A stretch of DNA of 64,000 bases from Hyphomonadaceae bacterium (GCA_019747815.1 JAIEQJ010000002.1:62001-126000); one strand, 5' to 3'; shown: positions 40,483 to 50,171, numbered from the stretch's first letter. Numbers and translations: made by a program. The notes: generated by a model from the sequence alone, not told the origin.

Positions 40483-41379
40483 TCAGCTCTTCAATTTCGG
40501 ATCGAGCCAATCGCGCAAGCTGTCGCCGAACAGGTTGAAGGCGAACACCGCGAGCGTGATGGCGATGCCGGGGAACAGGATCATCCACGGCGCCGTCTGG
40601 TAGAAGTCCGCGCTGGCACCCGACAGCATCAGGCCCCAGGCCGGCGTCGGCTCCGTCACGCCCAGCCCCAGGAACGACAGGCTGGCCTCCAGCAGGATGG
40701 CTTGCGCGACGAATGCCGTCACCATGATGAGATACGGCGCGACGATGTTGGGCAGGATGTGGCGCAGAATGATGCGCTTGTGCGAGAACCCGGCCGCCCG
40801 CGCCGCATCGATGAACGGCATGGCCACGATCGACAGGGTGGAGGAGCGCGCCACCCGCGCCATCTTCGGAATGATCGGCAGGGCGATGGCCGCGATCAGG
40901 TTGGTGTCGATCCCGAGCACGCTCTGCTTGCCGAGCACCGAGACCACCACCATCGCCAGCACGATGATGGGGAACGACAGCATGATGTCGACCACGCGCT
41001 GGATGGCGGTGTCGATCCGTCCCCCGAAATAACCAGATGCCGCGCCCAGCACCGCGCCCAGCGTGCAGCCGATGAACGCGGAGAGAATGCCCACCGCCAG
41101 CGCCGTGCGCGAGCCGTACACGATGCGGCTGAACACGTCGCGTCCGTACTGGTCGGTGCCGAACCAGTGCGCCTCGCCCGGCGCCGACAGCATGGCTGCG
41201 AAGTCGATCGCCTCGGGATGATAGTGCGCGATCCAGGGCGCCCCGAGCGCGCACACGACATAGAGCAGGATGATCAGGAACCCGAAGATGCCGAGCGGCT
41301 CGCTCCTGATGAACTGCCACACCGCATTGGGGCGCTTGGGCAGCGCTTCGGTGGTCGGCGTGCTGGCAACGGTTGCCAT
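40483..41379 (-). CDS. ABC transporter permease, DppC/OppC type
   Basis: This 298-residue permease has an N-terminal cytoplasmic segment, one helix near 25-45, and a BPD_transp_1 domain with five more helices. The family marks are 'HWFGTDQYGRDVFSRIVYGSRTAL' and the EAA loop 'ARAAGFSHKRIILRHILPNIVAPYLI'. It would pair with the DppB-type permease to move peptides, nickel or similar solutes inward. The start at 41379 is 11 bases after the upstream permease stop. It is the last gene of the ATPase - binding protein - permease B - permease C operon. Confidence 0.92.
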   Translation of the reverse strand: MATVASTPTTEALPKRPNAVWQFIRSEPLGIFGFLIILLYVVCALGAPWIAHYHPEAIDFAAMLSAPGEAHWFGTDQYGRDVFSRIVYGSRTALAVGILSAFIGCTLGAVLGAASGYFGGRIDTAIQRVVDIMLSFPIIVLAMVVVSVLGKQSVLGIDTNLIAAIALPIIPKMARVARSSTLSIVAMPFIDAARAAGFSHKRIILRHILPNIVAPYLIMVTAFVAQAILLEASLSFLGLGVTEPTPAWGLMLSGASADFYQTAPWMILFPGIAITLAVFAFNLFGDSLRDWLDPKLKS

Positions 41380-41390
41380 CGGGTTGCCCT

Positions 41391-42344
41391 TCAGCTCAGG
41401 CGGATGCGCGGATCGAGCCACGCATAGAGGATGTCCACCAGCAGGTTCACGAAGATGAAGATGGTGGCGATGAACAGCACCAGGCCCTGGATCAGATTGA
41501 AGTCGCCCCGCGCGGTGGCGTCCACGAACAGCTTGCCGATGCCGTTGATGTTGAAGACCTGCTCGGTCACCACCAGCCCGCCGATCAGGAAGGCGAACTC
41601 CAGCCCGATCACGGTCACCACCGGCAGCAGCGCATTGCGCAGCGCATGCCGGCGCATGATGAGGCTGGTCCACACGCCCTTGGCCCGGGCCGTGCGGATA
41701 TAGTCCTCGCGCATCACCTCCAGCAGTGCCGAGCGCATCATGCGGGTGGAGACCGCGGCATAGCGATAGCCGACCGAAATGGCGGGCCAGATCAGCGCCG
41801 AAAGGTTGGTGAGCGGATCCTCGAAGATCGAGACGTAGCCAATCTTGGGCAGCCAGTTGAACAGCGACAGCAGCGCCAGGATGATCAGCATGCCGAGCCA
41901 GAACGACGGAATGGCCAGGCCCGAGACGGCCAGGACGCGCACGCTGTGGTCGATCCAGGTATCGCGGTAGAGCGCCGAGATGGTCCCGAGCGGCAAAGCG
42001 ATGAGGACGGCAATGATCGTTGCCATCAGCGCGATCTGGAACGAGACCGGGATGCGGATGGCGATCTCGCGGGCAACGGAATCGCCCGTCCACAGCGACT
42101 TGCCGAGATCGAGCCGCGTCAGCCCCACCATGTAGTCGGCGAACTGCTGGTACAGCGGCTTGTCCAACCCGAGCCGCCTGCGCTCGGCCTGAATGGTCTC
42201 CTCCGAGACGGCGGCGCCGTCGGCTCTGAGCTTCACTACCACCACGTCGCCCGGCATCACGCGGATCAGGAAAAAGACGGCCACGGCCACCCCGATCAGG
42301 GTCGGGATCACCAACAGCAGCCGGCGGATGAGAAACCACACCAT
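41391..42344 (-). CDS. ABC transporter permease, DppB/OppB type
   Basis: A 317-residue integral membrane subunit. It opens 'VWFLIRRLLLVIPTLIGVAVAVFFLIRVMPGD', the standard first helix and periplasmic turn of this family, and has 'RMMRSALLEVMREDYIRTARAKG' and 'LRNALLPVVTVIGLEFAFLIGG' as the EAA region. 'VNLLVDILYAWLDPRIRL' is the canonical ending. It forms the pore with the DppC-type partner just downstream. Confidence 0.93.
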   Translation of the reverse strand: MVWFLIRRLLLVIPTLIGVAVAVFFLIRVMPGDVVVVKLRADGAAVSEETIQAERRRLGLDKPLYQQFADYMVGLTRLDLGKSLWTGDSVAREIAIRIPVSFQIALMATIIAVLIALPLGTISALYRDTWIDHSVRVLAVSGLAIPSFWLGMLIILALLSLFNWLPKIGYVSIFEDPLTNLSALIWPAISVGYRYAAVSTRMMRSALLEVMREDYIRTARAKGVWTSLIMRRHALRNALLPVVTVIGLEFAFLIGGLVVTEQVFNINGIGKLFVDATARGDFNLIQGLVLFIATIFIFVNLLVDILYAWLDPRIRLS

Positions 42345-42423
42345 GGCGTCAGCACAGTCCGCAGTTGTTCAATCAGGTTCTGCCGGCGGCACTTGACGAG
42401 CGCCGCCGGCGTTGCTCTGGGCC

Positions 42424-44004
42424 CTATTGGTCGAGCCACACCTCGGTCAGATCCTGCCACAGATAATGGCTGGGGGTCATGTACCAGCCCTTGATCTTCT
42501 TATTGATGACAATAATGCGCTGCCACCACAGGATCGGCACGTTGTAGGCCTGGGTCAGGGCATACTGCTCCATCTCGCGCACGATTTTGGTGCGCTCGTC
42601 GGGATCGGCGATGCGCCGCTGCTTCTGGTACAGATCGTCGATCTTGGTGTCGGTGTGACCTGAATAGCCGCTGGGCGACAACTGCTTGGTCAGGAACTTG
42701 GCGAACTGCGCCGTCGGATCGTCCATGAAGTCCGCCTGGAACTCCACCGCCACGTCGAAGTCACCCTTGGCAACGCGATCCTGATAAAGCTTGGTCTCGA
42801 GCTGCTCGTGCTCCACCATCACGCCGATGCGGCGCCACTGGTCGATGGAGTAGATGCCGGCCGGTGTATAGGGCTCGGCAATATTGCGGTTGAGGAGCTT
42901 GAACTTGAGATCCTTGGCGCCGGCTGCCTCCAGCATCTTCTTGGCATCCTCGCGGGACTTGTTGATGTCCTTCGAGTAGCCGGGGAGCTTGACGAGCTCC
43001 GCTTCCGGCAACGACATCGAATAGCCGGGGCGCATCACGCCGCCGACGAACTTGAGGATCGAGATCTTGGACAGCGCGTCCGAGCCACCCCAGCGGTCGA
43101 TGGCCATCGACAGCGCCTGGCGCACCTTCACGTCGTCGAAGGGCTTGCGCGTGGTATTGAACACCAGCATCAGGTTGTTCACCCACGTACCTTCGAACAC
43201 CTGAAGGTTGTCCTTGGCCTTGTCGAGAAGCTGGCCCTTCTCCTGCGGGTTGCGGCCGCGGAACTCGGCGTCGAACTGGCCGCCGAGAATGCCGGGTACG
43301 ACTGCGGCCGACTTGACGAAGAAGATCTTGTAGCCGTCGAGGTAGGGCCGCTCCGTGTTGTAGTAGCCGTCGAAGCGCTTGCCTTCCCAGGTCGAGCCCT
43401 TGACGTGTCCGACGAAGGAGAAGGCGCCTGAGCCCAGGATCTCCGTCTCCGGATAGCGTGGATTCTGCTTGAGCTTGGCGGCGCTGTAGATGCAGTTGAA
43501 CGGCGAGGCCAGGGCCTCCATCACGCCGGCCATCGGGTTCTTCAGCTTGAAGACCACCGTATTGGGATCGGGTGCGGAGACGATCAGATCGGCATAGTAG
43601 GCCTTGCGGATCGACACCACGCCTTCGGGCGGATTGATGATGCGGTCGTAGCTGGCCTTGACGTCCTCCGAGGTCAGCGGCGAGCCGTCATGGAACTTGA
43701 CGCCACTGCGGATCTTGAAGGTGTAGGTCATCTTGTCGGGCGCCACGGTCCAGCTCTCAGCCAGATCGGGAATGACCTTCGGGTATTCCTTGCCGTCGAA
43801 CTTGACGAGCAGCGAGTAGTGCGGCGCGATCGGATGCACCAGCGCGAACGTGGTGCTGCCGTGACAATCGTAGTTCGGCGGCTCGGCCACGACGCTGAAA
43901 TTGAGAATGCCGCCCTTCTTGGGTGTCTGAGCGGCCGCGGCGCCGACGCCGACAATCAACGCGGCGGTGCACACCACGAGCCTGCTCAAGCTACTTCGCA
44001 TCAT
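42424..44004 (-). CDS. ABC transporter substrate-binding protein, family 5
   Basis: This periplasmic receptor has 526 residues. A signal peptide ('LVVCTAALIVGVGAAAAQ') is followed by an SBP_bac_5 domain: 'GGILNFSVVAEPPNYDCHG', 'PDLAESWTVAPDKMTYTFKIRSGVKFHDGSPLTSEDV', 'MSLPEAELVKLPGY' and 'TDTKIDDLYQKQRRIADPDERTKIVREMEQ'. The absence of a lipobox Cys suggests a soluble receptor. The ligand class is peptide, glutathione, nickel or opine, not resolved. GGGAGAG precedes the ATG. Confidence 0.92.
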   Translation of the reverse strand: MMRSSLSRLVVCTAALIVGVGAAAAQTPKKGGILNFSVVAEPPNYDCHGSTTFALVHPIAPHYSLLVKFDGKEYPKVIPDLAESWTVAPDKMTYTFKIRSGVKFHDGSPLTSEDVKASYDRIINPPEGVVSIRKAYYADLIVSAPDPNTVVFKLKNPMAGVMEALASPFNCIYSAAKLKQNPRYPETEILGSGAFSFVGHVKGSTWEGKRFDGYYNTERPYLDGYKIFFVKSAAVVPGILGGQFDAEFRGRNPQEKGQLLDKAKDNLQVFEGTWVNNLMLVFNTTRKPFDDVKVRQALSMAIDRWGGSDALSKISILKFVGGVMRPGYSMSLPEAELVKLPGYSKDINKSREDAKKMLEAAGAKDLKFKLLNRNIAEPYTPAGIYSIDQWRRIGVMVEHEQLETKLYQDRVAKGDFDVAVEFQADFMDDPTAQFAKFLTKQLSPSGYSGHTDTKIDDLYQKQRRIADPDERTKIVREMEQYALTQAYNVPILWWQRIIVINKKIKGWYMTPSHYLWQDLTEVWLDQ

Positions 44005-44057
44005 CGTTTCTCTCCCTTGCCTGCTTCCGTTGCGCTTCCATCATGTGTTCTCGTCGT

Positions 44058-46133
44058 TCATGCGTGAATGCACGCCACCATGTGGCTCGGTCCGAGTTCG
44101 CGGGTGGCGGGGACGGCCTTCTTGCAGTCCTCCGTCGCCAGCGGACAGCGCGGATGGAACACGCACCCGACGGGCGGCTTGAGGGGGCTTGGCAACTCGC
44201 CGCTGATGATGCGGCGGGGCCGTGCACGTTCGATGACGGGGTCTGGGATCGGCGCGGCGGCGAGCAGCGCCTGCGTGTAGGGATGCTTGGGACTGGAGAA
44301 CAACGTGTCGGCCGGCGCGTATTCGACGATGCGCCCGAGATACATGACCGCCACCTTGCTCGAGATGTGCCGCACCACGGCGAGGTCGTGGGCGATGAAG
44401 AGGTAGGTCAGCCCGAGCTTGTGCTGCAGGTCCTCCAGCAGGTTGATCACCTGGCCCTGGATCGACACATCGAGCGCGGACACCGCCTCATCGCACACGA
44501 TCACGTTCGGATTGACGGCAAGTGCGCGCGCGATCCCCACACGCTGCCGCTGCCCGCCCGACAGCTCGTGCGGATAGCGCAGCGCCATGTACGGGAACAG
44601 CCCAACGAGTTGCAGCAATTCCGCCACCCGGCCGGCAACCTGCGGCTTGGGCAGCACCTCGTGCACCCGCATCGGCTCGGCGATGATCTGGCCCACCGTC
44701 ATGCGCGGATTGAGCGAGGAGTAGGGGTCCTGGAAGATGACCTGCATGCGCTTGCGCACCGCCACCATCTGGCTGCGCTTGAGCCGTGCCAGATCGACGT
44801 TCTCAAACCGGATCTCCCCGGCCGTGGGATCATCGAGCCGCAGCACCAGTCGGCCCAGGGTGGACTTTCCGCACCCCGACTCGCCGACGAGGCCCAGCGT
44901 CTCCCCGCGCCTGGCATCGAGCGTGACGTCGTTGACGGCCCGGATCATGCGCTGACGGCCAAACAGGCCGCTGCGGATCGGAAAGAACTTGCTGGCATGC
45001 TTGATGTCGAGAATGACATCGGCCCCATTGGCCTTCGCGGCCCGGGCCGCGGTCGCCGCCTGCCCCGGCAGCCGGTCCAGCTCCTCGACTTCCGAGGCGC
45101 GATGACAGGACACCACGTGGCCGGGCTCGACCGCCACGAACGGCGGCACCTCGTGGCACTTGTCGATGGCGAACTTGCAGCGCGGCCGGAAGCGGCAGCC
45201 TTCGGGCGGCGCCAGCAGGTTGGGCGGCGCCCCCTCGATCGTCGCCAGCTTGGCGCTGCGTCCGCGGTCGAGCCGCGGCACGGCGGCAAGCAGGCCCCGT
45301 GCATAGGGGTGCAGCGGCCGCGAGAACACCCGCTCGGCGGTGCCGCTCTCGGCCAGGCGGGCGGCATACATCACATTCACGCGGTCGGCATAGCGCGCCA
45401 CGATCCCAAGATTGTGCGTGATGATGATGACCGCGATCCCCAGCCGGCGCGAGAGATCCTTCATGAGCTCGAGGATCTGCGCCTGGATGGTCACGTCCAG
45501 CGCCGTGGTGGGCTCGTCCGCGATCAGCAACTTGGGATTGCATGCCAGCCCGATGGCAATCATGACACGCTGGCGCATGCCGCCCGAGAGCTGGTGCGGA
45601 TACTGGTCGAGCCGGCTATCCGGGTCGGTGATGCCCACCAGGGTCAGCAACTCGATGGCCCGCGCACGCGCCGCCCGCTCGTCCATGTTGAGATGGATGG
45701 TCAGCGGCTCCATGATCTGCAAACCGATGCGCAGCACCGGGTTGAGCGAGGTCATGGGCTCCTGGAAGATCATGGCGATCTCCCGGCCGCGGATGCGGCG
45801 CATCTCCTCCTCGGAGAGTTGCAAGAGCTCCTTGCCGTCGAAGCGCACCCTGCCCGCCGGGATGCGCGCCGTCCCCGGCGGCAGCAGGCGCATCACCGCC
45901 AGGGCCGAGACCGACTTGCCCGAGCCGGATTCGCCGACGATCGCCACCATCTCGCCCGGGTGGACCGAGTAGCTGAGCCCCTCGACGGCCCGGACGGTGC
46001 CATGGCTGGTCGAAAATTGGACGTGCAGGTCGTCAATCTCGAGCACAGGCGGCAACAGCCGCCCGGCCACGGCTGCGGCTGCCGGTTCAGCAAATGCCCT
46101 GTTGCCGAGGCTCGGAACGACCTCGTTCTTCAC
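44058..46133 (-). CDS. ABC transporter ATPase, fused DppD-DppF type
   Basis: A 691-residue protein carries two complete ATPase domains. The first has Walker A 'GESGSGKS', signature 'LSGGMRQR' and 'LLIADEPTTALD'. The second has 'GESGCGKS', 'LSGGQRQR' and 'VIVCDEAVSALD'. Each ends with the oligopeptide-transporter C-terminal motif with three Cys ('GCRFRPRCKFAIDKC' and 'GCVFHPRCPLATEDC'), as in DppD/DppF subunits. It energises the two permeases downstream. The GTG at 46133 has GGAGG at 8-base spacing; the GTG at 46142 would overlap that site. A GTGGTATACCAC palindrome lies about 60 bases upstream. Confidence 0.93.
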   Translation of the reverse strand: MKNEVVPSLGNRAFAEPAAAAVAGRLLPPVLEIDDLHVQFSTSHGTVRAVEGLSYSVHPGEMVAIVGESGSGKSVSALAVMRLLPPGTARIPAGRVRFDGKELLQLSEEEMRRIRGREIAMIFQEPMTSLNPVLRIGLQIMEPLTIHLNMDERAARARAIELLTLVGITDPDSRLDQYPHQLSGGMRQRVMIAIGLACNPKLLIADEPTTALDVTIQAQILELMKDLSRRLGIAVIIITHNLGIVARYADRVNVMYAARLAESGTAERVFSRPLHPYARGLLAAVPRLDRGRSAKLATIEGAPPNLLAPPEGCRFRPRCKFAIDKCHEVPPFVAVEPGHVVSCHRASEVEELDRLPGQAATAARAAKANGADVILDIKHASKFFPIRSGLFGRQRMIRAVNDVTLDARRGETLGLVGESGCGKSTLGRLVLRLDDPTAGEIRFENVDLARLKRSQMVAVRKRMQVIFQDPYSSLNPRMTVGQIIAEPMRVHEVLPKPQVAGRVAELLQLVGLFPYMALRYPHELSGGQRQRVGIARALAVNPNVIVCDEAVSALDVSIQGQVINLLEDLQHKLGLTYLFIAHDLAVVRHISSKVAVMYLGRIVEYAPADTLFSSPKHPYTQALLAAAPIPDPVIERARPRRIISGELPSPLKPPVGCVFHPRCPLATEDCKKAVPATRELGPSHMVACIHA

Positions 46134-46192
46134 CCTTAACACCTCCCTAGCCCGGTGCCCCCGCTTGTCAGCTCGAGTTCGTGCCCGGTTCC

Positions 46193-46204
46193 GTGGTATA
46201 CCAC
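46193..46204. promoter_or_regulatory. GTGGTATACCAC palindrome upstream of ABC operon
   Basis: A perfect 12-base palindrome, of the TGGTATACCA type bound by GntR/FadR-family regulators, about 60 bases before the ATPase start. It lies in the shared region with the divergent PNPOx-like gene. No GntR gene is visible in the window. Confidence 0.6.
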
Positions 46205-46400
46205 ACCGATTGCTAACCCACCTGACCGAGCATCGGCAAGGGGATAAGGCCCACGTGCCACCATTTGTCTATCGGCGGGCGGGCTTGCTGCTGCGCACAC
46301 AAGCCGACGGCGGCTATCCGCCGAAATGCGTATCCCAATGTGCGCGCGGCCGCGATGCACTGCACAGGTCGACCTCAACCGCACAGCACAAGAGGCGCCG

Positions 46401-47018
46401 ATGTCCGACCCCACCTTCTATCACGCCGGCCAGCGCGGCCTGCAGGACCAGTTCGACAGCCGCCGCATCTCCGACCGCCTGGCGAGCTTCAACCGCACTC
46501 AGTTCACGGCCGATGACCGGGTTTTCATAGAGAGCGCGATCTATTTCTTCATCGCCACCGTCGACCCCGAGGGCCGTCCCGACTGCTCGTTCAAGGGCGG
46601 GCCGCCGGGCTTCGTGCGCGTCACGGCCGAGAGCGAGCTGGCATTTCCCGACTACGACGGCAACGGCATGTTCAGAAGCCTGGGCAACCTGCTGGTGCAG
46701 CCCCATGTCGGCCTGCTGTTCATCGCCCTGCATGGCCGGCCGCAGCGCCTGCGCGTCAACGGTCTGGCGCGGGTGTTGCGCGACGACCCCCTGCTCGCCC
46801 ATACCGTCGGCGCCCAGCTCATGGTGCGCGTCACCGCCAGCGCCATCTTTCCCAATTGTCCCCGCTACATCCCCAAGCTCGAGCTCAGCGCGCCGTCGCC
46901 CTACGTGCCGAGGCCAGGGCACGATCCGGTCGAGCCGGTGTGGAAGGGGTTCCCGGAGTTCAAGGATGTGATCCACCCGCGTCAGCCGACGGCCCGCGGT
47001 GTGGCCGACAGCGATTAG
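46401..47018 (+). CDS. Pyridoxamine 5'-phosphate oxidase-like flavin protein
   Basis: The 205-residue protein has the split-barrel FMN-binding fold: 'DRVFIESAIYFFIATVDPEGRPDCSFKGGPPGFVRV' then 'FPDYDGNGMFRSLGNLLVQPHVGLLFI' and 'RLRVNGLARVLRDDP'. This matches the uncharacterised PNPOx-like group rather than true PdxH. It may use FMN or F420-like cofactors; the substrate is unknown. The ATG at 46401 fits the family start. The gene is divergent from the ABC operon. Confidence 0.85.
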   Translation: MSDPTFYHAGQRGLQDQFDSRRISDRLASFNRTQFTADDRVFIESAIYFFIATVDPEGRPDCSFKGGPPGFVRVTAESELAFPDYDGNGMFRSLGNLLVQPHVGLLFIALHGRPQRLRVNGLARVLRDDPLLAHTVGAQLMVRVTASAIFPNCPRYIPKLELSAPSPYVPRPGHDPVEPVWKGFPEFKDVIHPRQPTARGVADSD

Positions 47019-47082
47019 CCCTTGCTTTGGCCACCTTCGATGGCAAGCTCGATCGAGCGTTCATCGTCGGAGGATCTGTACC

Positions 47083-48351
47083 ATGAGGACCAAGCTTGCC
47101 GCCACGACCCTGGTGCTCGGCCTGCTCCTGTCGTTCCAGGCCGTGGCGGAGCCCCTGCCCACCGCCCCGCCCGAAAGCGTCGGTCTCTCCCCCGAGCGTC
47201 TCGGCCGCATCACCGACGTCTTGCGCGGCGATATCGCCAAGGGCGCGATTCCCGGCGTGGTGCTGCTGATCTCGCGCCACGGCAAGATCGCCTACTTCGA
47301 ATCGCTGGGAAACCTCGACCCGCAGGCGAAAACATTGATGGGCAAGGATGCGATCTTCCGCATCTACTCCATGAGCAAGCCCATCACCACGGTGTGCGCC
47401 ATGATGCTGTTCGAGCAGGGCAAGCTGGCGCTGTCTGATCCCGTCGCCAAGTACATCCCCGACTTCAAGGACGTCAAAGTGGGCGAGGAGAAGCGCGATG
47501 CCGACGGCAAGGTGACACTGGATCTCGCGGCACCCAAGCGGCCCATGACGATCCAGGACCTGATGCGCCACACCTCGGGCCTCACCTATGGCTTCTTCGG
47601 CGAGGGCGCGGTGAAGAAGGCCTATCTGGCGTCCAACCTGAATGCCGGCGACCCCGACAACGCCGAATTTGCCAATCGCCTGGCCAAGCTGCCGCTGGTC
47701 TATCAGCCGGGCACCACCTGGGAATACAGCCAGGCCACCGACGTGCTGGGGCGCGTGATCGAGGTGGTGACCGGCAAGCCGCTCTATCAGACCCTGAGGG
47801 ACATGCTGTTCGACCCGCTCGGCATGACCGACACGAGCTTCTATGTCGCCGATGCGGTCAAGCACAGCCGCCTCGCCGAGCCGTTCAGCAACGACCGCAC
47901 GATCGGCGCCGGCGCCGAGGTCAGCGATCCGCGCATCGCACGCAAATACGAGTCGGGCGGCGGCGGCCTCGTCGCCACCGCCATGGACTACGCACGCTTC
48001 CTGCAGATGCTGGTGGCCGGCGGCACACTCGAAGGTCGCCGCTATCTCGGGCCGAAAACCATCGCCTACATGGCCTCCGACCACATGGGCGATGCCATCA
48101 AGCGCAGCCCCTACGACCTCATCGGGCCGGGCCACAAATTCGGCCTCGGCTTCGCCGTCCGCACGGAGGCCGGCGTATCGCCGGTTGCCGGCTCGGTCGG
48201 CGACTACGCCTGGGGCGGGGCCGGCGGCACCTATTTCTGGGTCGACCCCAGGGAGAAGATGTTCGTGGTATTCATGATGCAATCGCCGAGCAAGCGCGCC
48301 CAGTACCGCTTCCTGCTGCGCAACATGGTGTATGCGGCGATTGTCGAATGA
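47083..48351 (+). CDS. Serine hydrolase of the class C beta-lactamase family
   Basis: Exported 422-residue protein with a signal peptide of about 22 residues ('LVLGLLLSFQAVAEP'). The catalytic S-x-x-K is 'SMSK' (Ser96, Lys99); the Tyr motif is 'YSQATDVLG', where the third residue is Gln rather than Asn as in many esterase-type members; a Gly-rich 'GGAGGTYFWV' near the end corresponds to the KTG-like strand. Members include esterases, DD-peptidases and amidases, and true beta-lactamase activity is not implied. GGAGG precedes the ATG at 47083. Confidence 0.87.
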   Translation: MRTKLAATTLVLGLLLSFQAVAEPLPTAPPESVGLSPERLGRITDVLRGDIAKGAIPGVVLLISRHGKIAYFESLGNLDPQAKTLMGKDAIFRIYSMSKPITTVCAMMLFEQGKLALSDPVAKYIPDFKDVKVGEEKRDADGKVTLDLAAPKRPMTIQDLMRHTSGLTYGFFGEGAVKKAYLASNLNAGDPDNAEFANRLAKLPLVYQPGTTWEYSQATDVLGRVIEVVTGKPLYQTLRDMLFDPLGMTDTSFYVADAVKHSRLAEPFSNDRTIGAGAEVSDPRIARKYESGGGGLVATAMDYARFLQMLVAGGTLEGRRYLGPKTIAYMASDHMGDAIKRSPYDLIGPGHKFGLGFAVRTEAGVSPVAGSVGDYAWGGAGGTYFWVDPREKMFVVFMMQSPSKRAQYRFLLRNMVYAAIVE

Positions 48352-48401
48352 CGCAGGCCGAATGATGCATGGCGCGCGCCATCACCGCATGGAGGACTGC
48401 C

Positions 48402-49352
48402 ATGAGTGTGACCGCCATGAGCGTCAAGGTCGCGGTCGTGCAGAAGCCGCCGGTGCTGCTCGACCTTAGGGCCACGCTGGCGCGGGCGGCGGAGAGCCTG
48501 GCCGAGGCCGCTGCCGCGGGCGCCCGGCTCGTGATCTTCCCCGAGGCCTACCTGCCCGGCTACCCGACGTGGATCTGGCGCCTGCGCCCCGGCGGCGACA
48601 TGGCGCTCTCAAGCGACATCCATGCCCGCCTCCACCAGAACGCCGTCGACATCGCCGCCGGCGGGCTTGCGCCGCTGTGCGAGGGGGCGCGCACCCATGG
48701 CCTGACCGTGGTGATGGGCATGAGCGAGGTCGACAGCCGCTTCAGCGGCACCACGCTCTACAACACGGTGGTCACCATCGGGCCCGACGGGCGCGTTCTC
48801 AACCGCCATCGCAAGCTGATGCCCACCAACCCCGAGCGCATGGTATGGGGCCCGGGCGACGGCGCGGGCCTCAACGTGGTCGACACGCCGACGGGCCGCA
48901 TCGGCACGCTGATCTGCTGGGAAAGCTACATGCCGCTGGCGCGCTATGCCCTCTATGCGCAGAACATCGAGATCTATGTGGCCCCGACCTGGGATTGCGG
49001 CGAAGCCTGGCTCGCCACTCTGCGCCATATCGCCAGGGAGGGCGGCTGCTGGGTGATCGGGCTCGCCACCGCCATCCAGGGCAAGGACGTGCCCGACGCG
49101 TTCCCGGGCCGCGACACGCTGTTCAAGCCAGACGATTGGCTGTGCGACGGCGATGCCGTCATCGTCGAGCCGTCGGGCAAGCTGCACGCCGGGCCGCTGC
49201 ACCGCGACAAGGGCATTCTGTACGGCGAGATCGATCCGGCGAAAGCGGCGCGCGCCCGGCGCTCGCTGGACGTCACCGGCCACTACGCGCGGCCCGACAT
49301 CTTCCGCCTGGACGTGAACCGCCGCCCCATGCCGCCTGTGGAATTCACCTGA
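48402..49352 (+). CDS. Nitrilase-type carbon-nitrogen hydrolase
   Basis: A 316-residue member of the nitrilase superfamily. The catalytic triad is visible: Glu48 in 'FPEAYLPGYP', Lys138 in 'NRHRKLMPT', and Cys172 in 'LICWESYMPLARY'. The 'CWE' context and 'PTWDCGEAW' are typical of branch 1 nitrilases, which turn nitriles into carboxylic acids and ammonia. GGAGG lies upstream of the ATG at 48402, preferred to 48369. It follows the serine hydrolase on the same strand with a 50-base gap, so the two may be co-transcribed. Confidence 0.9.
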   Translation: MSVTAMSVKVAVVQKPPVLLDLRATLARAAESLAEAAAAGARLVIFPEAYLPGYPTWIWRLRPGGDMALSSDIHARLHQNAVDIAAGGLAPLCEGARTHGLTVVMGMSEVDSRFSGTTLYNTVVTIGPDGRVLNRHRKLMPTNPERMVWGPGDGAGLNVVDTPTGRIGTLICWESYMPLARYALYAQNIEIYVAPTWDCGEAWLATLRHIAREGGCWVIGLATAIQGKDVPDAFPGRDTLFKPDDWLCDGDAVIVEPSGKLHAGPLHRDKGILYGEIDPAKAARARRSLDVTGHYARPDIFRLDVNRRPMPPVEFT

Positions 49353-49396
49353 CGCCGCACCCATCAACAGCCCGTGGCGCACACAGCAAGCTCGGA

Positions 49397-49458
49397 CTAG
49401 AGCGCGATCGTTTCATATGGAAGCGCAGCTTCCAATTGAAACGTGAATCGCACACTAG
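49397..49458. repeat. CTAG-ended palindromic element C
   Basis: A 62-base element with CTAG at both ends and internal pairs GCGCGATCGTTTC/GAAACGTGAATCGC (imperfect) and GAAGC/GCTTC. It shares ends and overall plan with elements A and B at 39112-39276, with a more diverged core. Confidence 0.7.
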
Positions 49459-49546
49459 CCCCCGATAGACGCGCAGGACGATAGAGTGGTAGCAGGTATG
49501 CCGATCCCCGCTCATCGGGGGATGACAGTGATCGCGGTGCCCTAAA

Positions 49547-50137
49547 TTGCCGTTCCCGACCGACCTCACCTCGTTCCTCGACCTCATACGTCAACACGGG
49601 GATGCGGCCTACAGCTTGATGTTTGCCTACGCGGCCTCGCACACCTTGCTGTTTGCGCTGTTTGCTGGCTACGCCGCGCATTCGGGGGCACTGAATTTCT
49701 GGACTTTGATCGTGGTGTGCTGGCTCGGCAGCTTCGGCGGCGACGTGATCCGCTTCTGGATCGGCCGACGTTTCGGCATGGGCTGGCTTGCGCGGTTTCC
49801 GCGCCTCGAGCACGCCGTGCAGATCGCAGTCCAGCTGGCGAACCGCCACCATGTCTGGATGATCATGTTCCATCGCTATCCGCATGGCATCAGGGGCGTC
49901 GCGGGCTTTGCCTATGGGATGTCGCGGCTGCCCTGGTCCACTTTCCTGGTGCTCAATTTCGTTGCAGCGGGTCTGTGGTCCTGTGCGATCGTATCGGCCG
50001 GCTATGCCTTCGGCCGGGTCTCGGAGAAGGTCATGACCGATGCCTCGTCGGGCCTGGGCCTGGCGATGCTGCTGGCGTTCCTTGGCCTTTCCTGGCTTCT
50101 GAGCAAGAAGCTCGAGCGCATCGTCGAGCGGAGCTGA
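49547..50137 (+). CDS. DedA-family membrane protein
   Basis: This 196-residue protein has four to five hydrophobic spans. DedA/VTT marks are the 'GDVIRFWIGRRFG' loop with its Gly, Asp and Arg, 'FHRYPHGIRGVAGFAYGMSRLPWSTFLVLNFVAA' (usually 'F-x-R-x-x-P-x-x-R-x-x-x-x-x-x-A-G-x-x-x-M'), and 'WS' thereafter. DedA proteins act in phospholipid scrambling and membrane homeostasis. The start is a TTG at 49547. Upstream there is a short CCCGC/GCGGG-type hairpin with the GGGATGACA motif. Confidence 0.85.
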   Translation: MPFPTDLTSFLDLIRQHGDAAYSLMFAYAASHTLLFALFAGYAAHSGALNFWTLIVVCWLGSFGGDVIRFWIGRRFGMGWLARFPRLEHAVQIAVQLANRHHVWMIMFHRYPHGIRGVAGFAYGMSRLPWSTFLVLNFVAAGLWSCAIVSAGYAFGRVSEKVMTDASSGLGLAMLLAFLGLSWLLSKKLERIVERS

Positions 50138-50171
50138 GGCGAGAGCGCTGTCGAAGGGTCGAGTGGGCCCC

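Noticed and set aside
43923-46139. A 738-codon plus-strand frame opposite the fused ABC ATPase
   Set aside because: Composition mirrors the complementary strand of two ABC domains; no recognisable domain and no ribosome site.
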